Assembly: GCA_963703355.1 (NCBI GenBank)
Contig: OY969813.1
Span: 186,001 to 250,000 of the forward strand
Length of the DNA: 64,000 bases
DNA from: Puia sp963703355
Lineage (GTDB): Bacteria; Bacteroidota; Bacteroidia; Chitinophagales; Chitinophagaceae
Direction of reading: 5' to 3'
How positions within the stretch are numbered: the stretch's first letter is position 1; every line of letters begins with the position of its first letter. Made by a program: the position numbers and the translations under genes. Under the pieces are notes generated by a model, which was given only the letters and a program-made list of their open reading frames with translations, searched no databases and was not told the DNA's origin. Positions 41,847 through 51,087 of the stretch are shown one piece after another.

Positions 41847-42497
41847 ATGGAAGGACAAGAGGTTCTTAATAGAGCTGGGACGAATTTACATCTTTGCAGT
41901 GCAAGCTTATCTGAAATGTTCAATATTCATCCGGAGCATCCATGGGACGAAAATCAAATGACAGTATTACGATCTAACACTATTTCGTTTTATCGTCTTT
42001 CTCTTCACTATATGTTTGTTTCTGAATATTCAAAATTGTTTGTCTCTGTTGATCCGAATAAATCATATAAAAATATTAGCTCGGTTAAACAGGCTTTAAA
42101 GGCAGCGCTGGAAAGGGACAATACTTTAACGTCTGATTTTAAAGAAAATTCTAAATTGCTTAAGCGAATAGAAAATAATTTATTTTCAAAAAAAATTATT
42201 CAATTGCGAAATAAGCAATACGCTCATTCTGATGGCGACATTTCTAGCCCCGGAACATTCATCGGTCTTACACTAGATGAGATTGAAACAGCTTTTACAC
42301 TTCTCAGAGATATCGCGGGAATAATTAATGATTGTGGTAAACCAATAGGATGGAGTATGATGATGAGAATACCGGATATTACAAATAAACAAACACAGGT
42401 TTTTATTCGAAATCATTCCAAACTCTTTAGTAACCCTCAAATTTTAATTACAGATTATTTTATAACGTTTACACCGACAATCAAAAATAGCTATTGA
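41847..42497 (+). CDS. AbiU2-like HEPN protein
   Basis: A 216-residue protein. The central helix pair has the HEPN motif R121-NKQYA-H127 (Rx5H) in the context LRNKQYAHSDG, which is the hallmark of the AbiU2-type HEPN family named after an abortive-infection protein. The rest is helical. HEPN proteins of this type are usually RNases. It lies 85 bases after the small gene at 41471 in the same direction, inside the ICE core, so it may be a cargo defence or toxin gene. Confidence 0.7.
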   Translation: MEGQEVLNRAGTNLHLCSASLSEMFNIHPEHPWDENQMTVLRSNTISFYRLSLHYMFVSEYSKLFVSVDPNKSYKNISSVKQALKAALERDNTLTSDFKENSKLLKRIENNLFSKKIIQLRNKQYAHSDGDISSPGTFIGLTLDEIETAFTLLRDIAGIINDCGKPIGWSMMMRIPDITNKQTQVFIRNHSKLFSNPQILITDYFITFTPTIKNSY

Positions 42498-42510
42498 CGT
42501 CCGATATAGT

Positions 42511-43680
42511 TTACTTTATTTCGATTAAAAGTGTGCTTTTGTTATTATCTATTTTCCAAGATTTAAATTTATCTAAAAATGATTTACCTAAGAGTAAGGG
42601 TTGATCATCAGGAACAACACTGGCGGCAATATTGTAGATATCTCTACCGCCTATTGTTATTTTTGGGATAAGAGTCCTTTGATATTCTTTTACACTTCCA
42701 TCTGCTAGCTGATATGATCCCTTGGGAAGTCTATGTTTAAATTGTATAGTTCTATCAGCAAGCAATTTATTATAGATTGTTTGATTTATTGTAACATCGG
42801 ATGCACCGGAGTCAAAAACATACTTCTTGTTCGCATTGCCGATAATTACGTTAACAAAAAATATATCGCCTGATTTTATTAAAGGGATTTGCAAATAAAT
42901 AGGTAGCCCCGACGATATATCTTCAGAAGAATATTTTGGAATAGTTTCATAGATTGAGACGTTGTAAAATAAACAAGAATCATTTCTTATTAAGTATCCC
43001 ATTTTTTTTGAAATAATAGAAGGTTGAATTTCGGCCGAATAGGTTTGATTGAACTGTTTATTATCACTGACGTTGCTAAATGAAAATTTCTTATATGAGT
43101 CTTTAAATATTAATGGAAATTCATTGGCGACTTTATAAGTATGTTTTCCATCCCAACCATCCAGTTCATAACCGTAATCAGTATTGTAATACGGCTTAAC
43201 ACCTGGAATAGTTTCCGTTAAATTTTGATTTAAATCATGAGCTTTTTTGGGATTTCCAACGGAAATAAAAATCCATTTCATATTCTGTAAATAGTCGAAA
43301 GTGGTTTTAAAATCATCTCCATCAGAAAGAAAGGAGTGTCCAATCCAAAGCTCAGTAAACTCACCTTTATCAATATATGATACTTCTAATTTTTCTTCAG
43401 GGTGATAATCAAGTGTTCCTGCTGATCTTGGATTTTGCAATTCTGGCAATGGACGAATGCATTTAAAATCGACAAATACATAAAAGCTTCCATGATCATA
43501 GTTTTCTTCTTTCTTAGTGAATTCAAAACCATTATAGTTTAGGAACTTTAAAAGATTTTCCAGATCTTTTTTATAGACCAGAGTTTTTATATCCATTATG
43601 TCATTAATGGTTAAAGGTTCTTGTGCTTTAGAGTTAAATGAAAGCAGCAGGAGAATAAATAGTGGGGCTATTAGTTTCAT
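42511..43680 (-). CDS. Exported retropepsin-like aspartyl protease
   Basis: A 389-residue protein with a signal peptide (MKLIAPLFILLLLSFNSKAQ). The C-terminal third holds the protease motif FDSGASDVTI with catalytic Asp290, then LADGSV, KITIGGRDIYNI and LLLGKSFLDKFKSW. This is the single-domain, dimer-forming retropepsin arrangement. The first two thirds have no recognised domain. Substrate unknown. It converges on the AbiU2-like gene and is likely ICE cargo. Confidence 0.8.
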   Translation of the reverse strand: MKLIAPLFILLLLSFNSKAQEPLTINDIMDIKTLVYKKDLENLLKFLNYNGFEFTKKEENYDHGSFYVFVDFKCIRPLPELQNPRSAGTLDYHPEEKLEVSYIDKGEFTELWIGHSFLSDGDDFKTTFDYLQNMKWIFISVGNPKKAHDLNQNLTETIPGVKPYYNTDYGYELDGWDGKHTYKVANEFPLIFKDSYKKFSFSNVSDNKQFNQTYSAEIQPSIISKKMGYLIRNDSCLFYNVSIYETIPKYSSEDISSGLPIYLQIPLIKSGDIFFVNVIIGNANKKYVFDSGASDVTINQTIYNKLLADRTIQFKHRLPKGSYQLADGSVKEYQRTLIPKITIGGRDIYNIAASVVPDDQPLLLGKSFLDKFKSWKIDNNKSTLLIEIK

Positions 43681-43747
43681 ACGTTCTATTTATTGATCCA
43701 TTCTCATAACCTTAAATCTACTTTTATTTTGGTATTTGCTTGGGAAG

Positions 43748-44074
43748 TTATTGATAATAAAGAACTATCCATTGTCCCAATGCATAAACAAGATCCCGAT
43801 CATGTCCTCCGGTCATCTCCCAACCATCTGATGTGTAATGAATCACACCCCTAAATCGAAGTTCCCAATATACTAAAAAGGTACCGGGGACACCGGTAAT
43901 GTGACGGACGTGGTTAGCCAGTAAATATCCGTCCAATGACCTCTTTGCATAATAGACCATGAAAGGAATGTCCCAACCATTTCCAGTGTCCGGGTAAATT
44001 CCTTTATCCCTGGCAACTCGCTCTCCAAGAGACATGCTTGGTGTTCCATGTCGTTTGAAGGGATCGAATGCCAT
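43748..44074 (-). CDS. Conserved ICE-associated small protein
   Basis: A 108-residue protein beginning MAFDPFKRHGTPSMSLGERV, aromatic-rich, with HDRDLVYALGQW at the C-terminus. It has no recognised domain. It stands between the protease gene and the tra operon, on the opposite strand to the latter. The composition and clean ATG make it a real gene. Confidence 0.6.
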   Translation of the reverse strand: MAFDPFKRHGTPSMSLGERVARDKGIYPDTGNGWDIPFMVYYAKRSLDGYLLANHVRHITGVPGTFLVYWELRFRGVIHYTSDGWEMTGGHDRDLVYALGQWIVLYYQ

Positions 44075-44252
44075 TTCATAAAACTAAATAAATTAGTAAT
44101 ACAAAGATGCAATGTTGACATTTTTAATCTTGAGCCTAATACATTTGCTAACCCTCTTGTTGCGGATGTATAAAATCAATTATTAGTGTCATTGATTGGA
44201 TTATTTTTCCCAACTCATGATATACTATTGAAATATCGCTTTTCAATGACCC

Positions 44253-44260
44253 CATATTTG
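44253..44260 (+). promoter_or_regulatory. Candidate -7 box of the tra operon
   Basis: CATATTTG differs from TAnnTTTG at one base, with a TTG at 44228-44230 about 22 bases upstream as possible -33 element. It lies 18 bases before the first gene of the operon. Confidence 0.4.
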
Positions 44261-44277
44261 CTTCATAACGCAGATAT

Positions 44278-44688
44278 ATGTTACGATTCATCTCCTGGTC
44301 ACAATTTCTTACAACCGTCAGTCTTCTATTAGCAATTTACTGGATTTCGATTTTGGCGATCTATTATCGTCGTGAGTTCTATTTCCTTTTAAGCAAGAGG
44401 AAACTTATCACATCGAGTCCAGAATCCCTGACGGGAAATGACGAAGAATTTCTTTTCAATAAATGTAATGATTGTGCGGCTGATATTAAAGGCATAGTCA
44501 GGCAAAGAGGTCTTGTTGAGACTAATAAAGATGTTTTGATCTCCGAGATTAAAAGGTCATTAGATCCATATAAAGTGTTTAAGGGAACCAAATGGCAAAT
44601 CCCAATTAATAATTTGATTTGTCATGAGGCACTTCAGTCCTGCTCATTAAAAATTGATCAGAAAGATTTAGATAAAATATGGAGCTAA
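44278..44688 (+). CDS. Membrane-anchored protein, first gene of the tra operon
   Basis: A 136-residue protein with one N-terminal transmembrane helix (FLTTVSLLLAIYWISILAIYY) and a soluble helical domain. It precedes traE at a 45-base distance. In related ICEs a small membrane protein of this size takes this place. No family recognised. Confidence 0.65.
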   Translation: MLRFISWSQFLTTVSLLLAIYWISILAIYYRREFYFLLSKRKLITSSPESLTGNDEEFLFNKCNDCAADIKGIVRQRGLVETNKDVLISEIKRSLDPYKVFKGTKWQIPINNLICHEALQSCSLKIDQKDLDKIWS

Positions 44689-44733
44689 GGAAAGTATCTA
44701 GCTAATCGAGTTAAATAACATAAATAAACACAA

Positions 44734-45090
44734 ATGAAAAAGAAGTTATCAGATCATGGAAAGAAAAAGAAATGTCATCAAATTCCTTTTTACCAGGTAG
44801 GTATAGGTGTCTTCATATCTATTTTAATGATGAAATCAGCATCTGCCCAAACGGCTGACGGCAATGCGGGAATAAACCAAGCCAACACATTTGTCAGAGG
44901 TTATTTTGATTCCGGCGTAAATCTGGTATATGCCATTGGTGCCTTGGTTGGACTTATAGGAGCTGTTAAAGTCTATCAAAAGTGGAATCATGGGGATCAC
45001 GATACTGGAAAAGTGGCCGCTGCCTGGTTTGGCTCATGCATATTCTTGGTTATTGTGGCTACGGTCTTAAAATCTTTTTTTGGCCTTTAA
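44734..45090 (+). CDS. traE: Conjugative transposon protein TraE (DUF4134)
   Basis: A 118-residue VirB2-like protein. A hydrophobic signal segment ending SASAQ is followed by NTFVRGYFDSGVNLVYAIGALVGLIGAVKVYQKW and a second helix (IFLVIVATVLKSFFG). The pair of helices and the YxKWNxGD link are diagnostic of TraE/DUF4134, the probable pilin-like component. Followed by traF. Confidence 0.9.
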   Translation: MKKKLSDHGKKKKCHQIPFYQVGIGVFISILMMKSASAQTADGNAGINQANTFVRGYFDSGVNLVYAIGALVGLIGAVKVYQKWNHGDHDTGKVAAAWFGSCIFLVIVATVLKSFFGL

Positions 45091-45168
45091 AAAAACGTGA
45101 AAACACCAATGCAGGGAAATGGAAGTCCCATATCTTTTTCAATGAGGCGTCAATATAAACCCACAGTT

Positions 45169-45483
45169 ATGGCAAACAGTGTTTATAAAATAAATAAGGG
45201 AATCAACAAAAGTATTGAGTTCAAAGGATTGAAGGCGCAATATATATGGTATTTGGGCGGAGGTATATTGGTTCTGTTAATCCTTTTTGCCATTATGTAC
45301 ATAATTGGTGTGAACTCATTTTTATGTGTGGGATTTGCTCTTGTCGGGGGAACTGTTCTTTTTCTATATGTTTTTAGGATGAGCAGCACCTACGGTGAAC
45401 ATGGATTGATGAAGAAGATAGCCAGAAATAGTATTCCAAAGATTTTGAAATGTAATAATCGTCAACTTTTTATAAAGAAATAG
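45169..45483 (+). CDS. traF: Conjugative transposon protein TraF (DUF4133)
   Basis: A 104-residue VirB3-like protein with two helices, MANSVYKINKGINKSIEFKG, and C-terminal YGEHGLMKKIARNSIPK. The start at 45169 (MANSVYK) matches the family; a GTG at 45097 would add 24 unrelated residues. Two bases separate it from traG. Confidence 0.88.
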   Translation: MANSVYKINKGINKSIEFKGLKAQYIWYLGGGILVLLILFAIMYIIGVNSFLCVGFALVGGTVLFLYVFRMSSTYGEHGLMKKIARNSIPKILKCNNRQLFIKK

Positions 45484-45485
45484 AA

Positions 45486-47960
45486 ATGGAAACCAGGATG
45501 ATGGACTTGTTACCGATAATGGATGTTGAACACGATTTGATTCTATCCAAGCAGGGCGATATAACGATTGGCTATGAAGTGACTTTGCCTGAGATATTTA
45601 CACTCAGTAATGATGAATATGAAACATTTCATCAAACCTGGATCAAAGCAATCAAAGTCCTTCCCAAACAAACTGTTTTTCATAAGCAGGATTGGTTTAT
45701 TGAATCAAAGTATCATGCCGGTTTTTTGGTGGATGATACAAGTTTTCTTACCCGTAGCAGTGAGCGTTTTTTCAATGAACGTCCTTTTCTGGATCATAGA
45801 TGTCAAATCTATCTGACTAAAAAACCAAGTAGCAGAAAGTCCGGTTCTTCGGCACTCTCAAGCTTGCTCAGGAAGTCTATTGTTCCGGAAGAAAGTTTAA
45901 ATCCGGCAATAAAACAAGAGTTTTTGGAATCGGCTGGACAATTTAAAAGTATACTGGAGGGCTGCGGCCTGATTAAATTAAAACGATTGGCCAATCATGA
46001 ACTGAGCAGTCAGAAGGAGAAGGCAGGTGTTATTGAGCGGTATTGTTTCCTTTTGGAAAATGAAAACCTGATCGTTAAGGATATTCTATTTAAAAATGGA
46101 ATACAAGTTGGTGGTCAATTTTGCCAACTATTCACAATTGCCAATCCAGTGGATTTACCGAGCCTTTGCGGTTCAAGAATCAATTTTGACAAGTATTCAA
46201 CGGACAAAACGAAATTTTCAATTGGTTTTGCCTCTACCCTCGGTCAGTTACTAGCCTGTAACCATATCTATAATCAGTTCATTTTTATAGAAGATGCACA
46301 GAAGACAATTAAGAAAATGGAGAGTAAACGGCTTCGCCTGCAATCTCTTTCAGCGTATTCTAGAGAAAATGCCATTGCCAAGGATGCCGTAAACGAATTT
46401 TTGAATGAAGCTGTCAGTGATGGTCGAGTTCCAATTAAGGCACACTTTAATATCCTGGTATGGGCTGATAAAGAAGATGATTTAAAAGACATTAGAAACC
46501 TGGTGTCATCTGCCTTAGCGCAGATGGATGCGGTCCCGAAGCAGGAGCTGGACGGTGCGCCGCAAATCCACTGGGCGGGCATTCCAGGAAACGAAGCTGA
46601 TTTTCCGATGAATGATTGTTTTGAAACGTTCGTGGAACAGGCATCCTGTTTTTTCAATCTGGAATCCAGTTATAGGTCTTCTATCAGTCCGATCGGAATC
46701 CGGTTAGGAGACCGCCTGACAGGGAAGCCGGTTCATGTGGATATTTCAGACGAGCCGGTGAGGATGGGAATTATTACCAACCGCAACAAGTTCATTTTAG
46801 GCCCGTCAGGTAGCGGAAAGTCTTTTTTTACTAATCATATGGTTCGGTCATATTACGAACAGGGAACTCATGTGGTCTTGGTAGATGTAGGACATTCTTA
46901 CAAGGGGTTGTGCGATATGTTAAAGGGATATTATTTCACCTACTCGGAGACCAACCCAATTCGTTTTAATCCCTTCTATATCGGGGAAGGAGATGATTTG
47001 GATACTGAGAAACGGGAAAGTATTAAAACATTGCTTTTAGCATTATGGAAGAAAGACAATGAGACTTTTAATCGGTCTGAATATGTTGCCCTTTCCAATG
47101 CATTACAACTCTATTATGAAAAACTGGGAAGGGATAGTTCTCTATTCGCGTGTTTTAACAGCTTTTATGAATTTCTAAAGTTGGACTTCCTTTCCGTTTT
47201 GGCGACAGACCAGGTCAAGGAAAAAGACTTTGATGTTTCCAACTTCCTATACGTATTGAGACCATACTATTCCGGTGGCGAATTTGATTATTTGTTAAAT
47301 GGCAATAAAAACCTGGATTTATTACAACAACGATTTATTGTTTTTGAACTGGACAACATCAAAGATCATCCCATTCTTTTCCCTGTCGTTACGCTAATCA
47401 TCATGGAGGTATTCATCTCAAAAATGCGAAAGTTAAAGGGTGTCCGAAAAATGATCCTTATTGAAGAGGCCTGGAAGGCCATCGCTAAGGAGGGAATGGC
47501 GGAATACATTAAGTATCTGTTTAAGACAGTGCGGAAATTCTATGGCGAAGCTATTGTAGTAACCCAAGAGGTGGAGGATATTATTTCATCCCCTGTTGTC
47601 AAACAGGCCATCATTAACAACAGTGATTGTAAAATTTTGCTCGATCAATCGAAGTACCTGAACAAATTCGATCAAATACAGGAATTACTCGGTCTGACAG
47701 ATAAGGAAAAGTCACTAGTTCTTTCCATCAATAAAGCTAACGACCCGACTAAGAAGTATAAAGAGGTATTTCTGAGTTTGGGAGGTGTACTCTCCAGGGT
47801 CTACCGGACAGAAGTATCTCCAGAAGAATACCTGGTTTATACTACGGAAGAAAGAGAGAAGATGAAAGTGACAGAGTACTCAAAAAAATACGGGAGCATA
47901 GAAAAAGGAGTAAAGCAATTGGTCATTGATCTGCAAAATGAGTCAAATAAAAAGCAATGA
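45486..47960 (+). CDS. traG: TraG-family (VirB4-like) conjugation ATPase
   Basis: An 824-residue ATPase. The N-terminal CagE/TrbE-VirB domain includes MDVEHDLILSKQGDITIGYEV. The Walker A GPSGSGKS is at about 439-446 and the Walker B IEEAWKAIA near 660. An arginine-finger region with QEVEDIISSPVVKQAIINNSD follows. It energises assembly of the mating pore. The gene ends with ATGA overlapping the next start. Confidence 0.95.
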   Translation: METRMMDLLPIMDVEHDLILSKQGDITIGYEVTLPEIFTLSNDEYETFHQTWIKAIKVLPKQTVFHKQDWFIESKYHAGFLVDDTSFLTRSSERFFNERPFLDHRCQIYLTKKPSSRKSGSSALSSLLRKSIVPEESLNPAIKQEFLESAGQFKSILEGCGLIKLKRLANHELSSQKEKAGVIERYCFLLENENLIVKDILFKNGIQVGGQFCQLFTIANPVDLPSLCGSRINFDKYSTDKTKFSIGFASTLGQLLACNHIYNQFIFIEDAQKTIKKMESKRLRLQSLSAYSRENAIAKDAVNEFLNEAVSDGRVPIKAHFNILVWADKEDDLKDIRNLVSSALAQMDAVPKQELDGAPQIHWAGIPGNEADFPMNDCFETFVEQASCFFNLESSYRSSISPIGIRLGDRLTGKPVHVDISDEPVRMGIITNRNKFILGPSGSGKSFFTNHMVRSYYEQGTHVVLVDVGHSYKGLCDMLKGYYFTYSETNPIRFNPFYIGEGDDLDTEKRESIKTLLLALWKKDNETFNRSEYVALSNALQLYYEKLGRDSSLFACFNSFYEFLKLDFLSVLATDQVKEKDFDVSNFLYVLRPYYSGGEFDYLLNGNKNLDLLQQRFIVFELDNIKDHPILFPVVTLIIMEVFISKMRKLKGVRKMILIEEAWKAIAKEGMAEYIKYLFKTVRKFYGEAIVVTQEVEDIISSPVVKQAIINNSDCKILLDQSKYLNKFDQIQELLGLTDKEKSLVLSINKANDPTKKYKEVFLSLGGVLSRVYRTEVSPEEYLVYTTEEREKMKVTEYSKKYGSIEKGVKQLVIDLQNESNKKQ

Positions 47961-48634
47961 AAAGAAAAATACTGATACTTGGATTCTGTCTTGGAATCGG
48001 GTTTGCTATTCCGGTTCACGCGGAGGCACAGTTTATTATAACCGACGTGATCAAGTTGGTTATCAAAAAAGTGATCAATGCCATTGACCTGGCTGTACAA
48101 CAAGTCCAAAATAAAACGATTGTGCTTCAAAATGCGCAAAAAGAACTTGAGAATACCATGTCTAAAATAAAACTTGATGAGATCTCAGACTGGGTTGAAA
48201 AGCAGCGAAAACTATACGAAGACTATTATAATGAACTCTGGCAGGTAAAACAGGTAATTGCTGATTACGACCAGGTGAAGGCGATTGTTAAACTTCAGTC
48301 CAAGATTGTCAGCGAATACAGCAATGCTTACAGTTTATTCAAACAGGACAATCACTTTTCACCAGATGAGTTAGATCATATGTTTAAAGTGTACACGGGT
48401 ATACTAAATGAAAGTCTAAAAAATTTAGATCAAGTCCTGCTTGTCGTCAATTCGTTGACCACTCAAATGGACGATGCTGACCGGATACTGATTATTAATA
48501 GAGCATCGGACGGTATGCAGCGGAATTATGATGATTTAAAAAGATTTAATCAGCAAAATATTGGAATCAGCCTACAGAGGGGGGCAGCTCTGAATGATGT
48601 TGAAACTGTCAAAAAGTTATACGGAATACCATGA
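47957..48634 (+). CDS. TraI-like exported conjugation protein, paralogue 1 of 3
   Basis: A 225-residue protein with a signal peptide (ILGFCLGIGFAIPVHAEAQ) and a long coiled-coil-prone body. Sequence blocks LQSKIVSEYSNAYSLF, FSPDELDHMF, QMDDADRILIINR and KKLYGIP are repeated in the gene at 49254 and more weakly at 48631. It belongs to the TraI family of CTnDOT-type systems, a periplasmic component of unknown biochemical role. ATGA overlaps at both ends tie it to traG and the next gene. Confidence 0.75.
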   Translation: MKRKILILGFCLGIGFAIPVHAEAQFIITDVIKLVIKKVINAIDLAVQQVQNKTIVLQNAQKELENTMSKIKLDEISDWVEKQRKLYEDYYNELWQVKQVIADYDQVKAIVKLQSKIVSEYSNAYSLFKQDNHFSPDELDHMFKVYTGILNESLKNLDQVLLVVNSLTTQMDDADRILIINRASDGMQRNYDDLKRFNQQNIGISLQRGAALNDVETVKKLYGIP

Positions 48635-49251
48635 AACGCTTAATTATTTTAAACCTACTCATTATGAACAGCTTTATCGTAAACGCACAGGGTCTCAGCA
48701 ATATTTTCAGTCAAAAAGCGGCAGACCTTAAAAGTGTAGGAAAGCAAATAGCACTGTTGCAACTTTATATCGGATGGATCGAAAAGGGATATTCAATTGC
48801 CAGGTCTGGATTGACATTAATCGGAGAAATCAAACACGGCGAATTTAATATTCACAGTATCTTCTTTGGTTCTCTCAACAGCGTTAATCCGTCTATTCGT
48901 AAATACGCAAAGGTGGCGTCCATTCTCACTACAGTACAATCTATCTCAAAAGGTTTATCCGAAATCGGTCAGATTCAAAACCTAAATAGCGACGAAAAAA
49001 GATACCTAGTTACGGTGAAAGAAAATTTGTTCAAGGAATGCGATGGTCTTTTGGATCAATTACTAAAAGTTCTAACGGACGATCATTTTCAGATGAATGA
49101 TGCTGAACGGTTGGGAAATATTGACGGCATTTATGTTGAGATTAACCGCAAATGGGTATTGTCAAATGAATTTGTAGAAGAAGCTCAGATGGTTTCAGTA
49201 TTTAGAGCAAAGGAGCAAAATAACATTAGCACTTTGCAAAATATGAGGTAA
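48631..49251 (+). CDS. Exported conjugation protein, paralogue 2 of 3
   Basis: A 206-residue protein with a signal peptide (IILNLLIMNSFIVNAQ), then LLQLYIGWIEKGYSIARSGLT, INSVNPSIRKYAKVASIL-like and HFQMNDAERLGNIDGIYVEI blocks. Its layout matches the following gene. Together with 47957 and 49254 it forms a tandem family in the operon. Probably periplasmic. Confidence 0.7.
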   Translation: MKRLIILNLLIMNSFIVNAQGLSNIFSQKAADLKSVGKQIALLQLYIGWIEKGYSIARSGLTLIGEIKHGEFNIHSIFFGSLNSVNPSIRKYAKVASILTTVQSISKGLSEIGQIQNLNSDEKRYLVTVKENLFKECDGLLDQLLKVLTDDHFQMNDAERLGNIDGIYVEINRKWVLSNEFVEEAQMVSVFRAKEQNNISTLQNMR

Positions 49252-49253
49252 TT

Positions 49254-49883
49254 ATGAAAAAGAGAGTTTTTATACTTGTTTTAATTATTTCTAGCATAAA
49301 TATCAAGGCAAGTGCGCAATCTTATGAGATAGCCAGGTTAATACTTGATATTGAAAAGCTTTCTCAACTCAAGAATATATTAAGTGATCTGTATAAGGGA
49401 TATGAAATATTGAAAACTGGGTATTCAACGATCAAAGATATTTCAGAGGGAAATTTTAATCTTCACAAAGCTTTTTTAGATGGATTGTTAGCTGTAAGCC
49501 CAGCTGTCCAAAAGTATGAACGAATAGCCCAAATCTTTGAATTGCAATCCAGAATTGTCAAAGAATATAAGTCAGCAATGGGACGATATCGAAACAACAA
49601 CAGATTCAATCCAGATGAACTCGAATATATAGGTAATACATACGCCAACCTGGTAGACAGGTCAGTTAAAAATCTGGAGGACCTCATCAGCGTAATCACG
49701 GCTGGAAAATTAAGAATGAATGATGCTGAACGGCTAAGAATAATTGACAAGATTTATTCTGACACAAGAGATCAGTTTCTTTTTCTTAGAAAATTTAATA
49801 ACAGTACCGATATCCTGAGTATAAATAGAGAGAAACAAACGAACGACATTCAAACCCAGCGCAATTTCTACGGAATAAAGTAA
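49254..49883 (+). CDS. Exported conjugation protein, paralogue 3 of 3
   Basis: A 209-residue protein with a signal peptide (LVLIISSINIKASAQ), a GYEILKTGYSTIKDISEGNFN block close to that of paralogue 2, and a LQSRIVKEYKSAMGRY, NRFNPDELEYIGNTY, LRMNDAERLRIIDKIY and QRNFYGIK series close to paralogue 1. It therefore bridges the other two. Co-transcribed, 2 bases after the previous stop. Confidence 0.7.
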   Translation: MKKRVFILVLIISSINIKASAQSYEIARLILDIEKLSQLKNILSDLYKGYEILKTGYSTIKDISEGNFNLHKAFLDGLLAVSPAVQKYERIAQIFELQSRIVKEYKSAMGRYRNNNRFNPDELEYIGNTYANLVDRSVKNLEDLISVITAGKLRMNDAERLRIIDKIYSDTRDQFLFLRKFNNSTDILSINREKQTNDIQTQRNFYGIK

Positions 49884-49900
49884 CCATACAAATTTATAAT

Positions 49901-51085
49901 ATGAAAATGAAGTCAGTCGGACTCTCCCTGGCACTGCCATGTCTTCCCGGATTATTATTTGCTCAGTCTGGCATCGCCAATAGTTTAAACGGGCTGCAAA
50001 AGGTGTTGGATACGATGTATGATCAAATGTTGCCTTTATGCAGTTCTTTGATCGGGGTAGGTCGGGGAATTGCCGGATTTGCTGCGGTTTGGTATATAGC
50101 AGTCAGGGTGTGGCGACATATAGCGAATGCTGAGCCGGTCGACTTTTATCCTTTATTTAGGCCGTTTGTGCTGGGTTTTGCAATCCTGGTATTTCCTTCT
50201 GTAATTGGACTCATGAATTCCATTTTGAATCCTACCGTAACGGCTACCACTTCTATGGTATCTGATTCAGATGCAGCGATAACCTTGCTATTAAAGCAGA
50301 AGGAAGCAGCAGTTCAAAACAGTGTTTTTTACCAAATGTTTGTTGGTCCGAGTGGAAGCGGCGATATCGATAAATGGGAACAATATTCCGGAGCGGCGGA
50401 TGATGGTGTTTTGTCTGGTATCAGTAATGCAATCAAATTTGAAATGGCAAAGGCGTCCTATAATTTTCGAAATGCTATTAAGGAATGGCTAAGTGAGGTT
50501 TTACAGTTGTTTTATTCAGCCGCTTCTCTATGTATTAATACCATTAGAACATTTTATCTCATTGTGCTCGCGATTCTAGGTCCCTTGGTATTCGGAATCT
50601 CGGTTTTTGACGGTTTACATCATACACTGAGTGTCTGGATAGCCCGGTATATCAATATATACCTCTGGCTTCCTGTAGCTAATATTTTCGGAAGTATTCT
50701 CGGAAAAATTGAGCAAAATATGATCCAGCTGGACATTAATCAGATTCAGGTTAATGGGGATACTTATTTCGGTTCCATGGATACGGGTTATCTAATATTT
50801 CTGCTGATAGGCATTGTCGGGTATTTCACAATTCCTTCCATAGCAAACCATATTGTCAATGCGGGTGGAGCCGGTGCACTCCTATCAAAAAGCAATTCAG
50901 TTTTTACTGGCGGTGCGAAAAGTATTGTTTCAAATACCACTGCTGGAATGGGTGTCATGTCCGATTCTATTAGTTCCGGAGCAGCCAGGATGTCTGAAAG
51001 TAAATCCGGATATGGAGGCACAGATTGGGGAGGTAAAGGCAGTACACATCTCGAAAACAGGATTTCAGGTACAAAAAAAGACTAA
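49901..51085 (+). CDS. traJ: Conjugative transposon protein TraJ
   Basis: A 394-residue VirB6-like polytopic protein. A signal peptide (LALPCLPGLLFAQ) is followed by helices at about 40-70, 85-105, a central cluster (LFYSAASLCINTIRTFYLIVLAILGPLVFGISVFDG) and a last helix near 300. The tail is a Gly/Ser-rich cytoplasmic stretch. LNGLQKVLDTMYDQMLPLC and SVWIARYINIYLWLPVANIFG are family features. Pore component of the inner membrane. Confidence 0.93.
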   Translation: MKMKSVGLSLALPCLPGLLFAQSGIANSLNGLQKVLDTMYDQMLPLCSSLIGVGRGIAGFAAVWYIAVRVWRHIANAEPVDFYPLFRPFVLGFAILVFPSVIGLMNSILNPTVTATTSMVSDSDAAITLLLKQKEAAVQNSVFYQMFVGPSGSGDIDKWEQYSGAADDGVLSGISNAIKFEMAKASYNFRNAIKEWLSEVLQLFYSAASLCINTIRTFYLIVLAILGPLVFGISVFDGLHHTLSVWIARYINIYLWLPVANIFGSILGKIEQNMIQLDINQIQVNGDTYFGSMDTGYLIFLLIGIVGYFTIPSIANHIVNAGGAGALLSKSNSVFTGGAKSIVSNTTAGMGVMSDSISSGAARMSESKSGYGGTDWGGKGSTHLENRISGTKKD

Positions 51086-51087
51086 AC

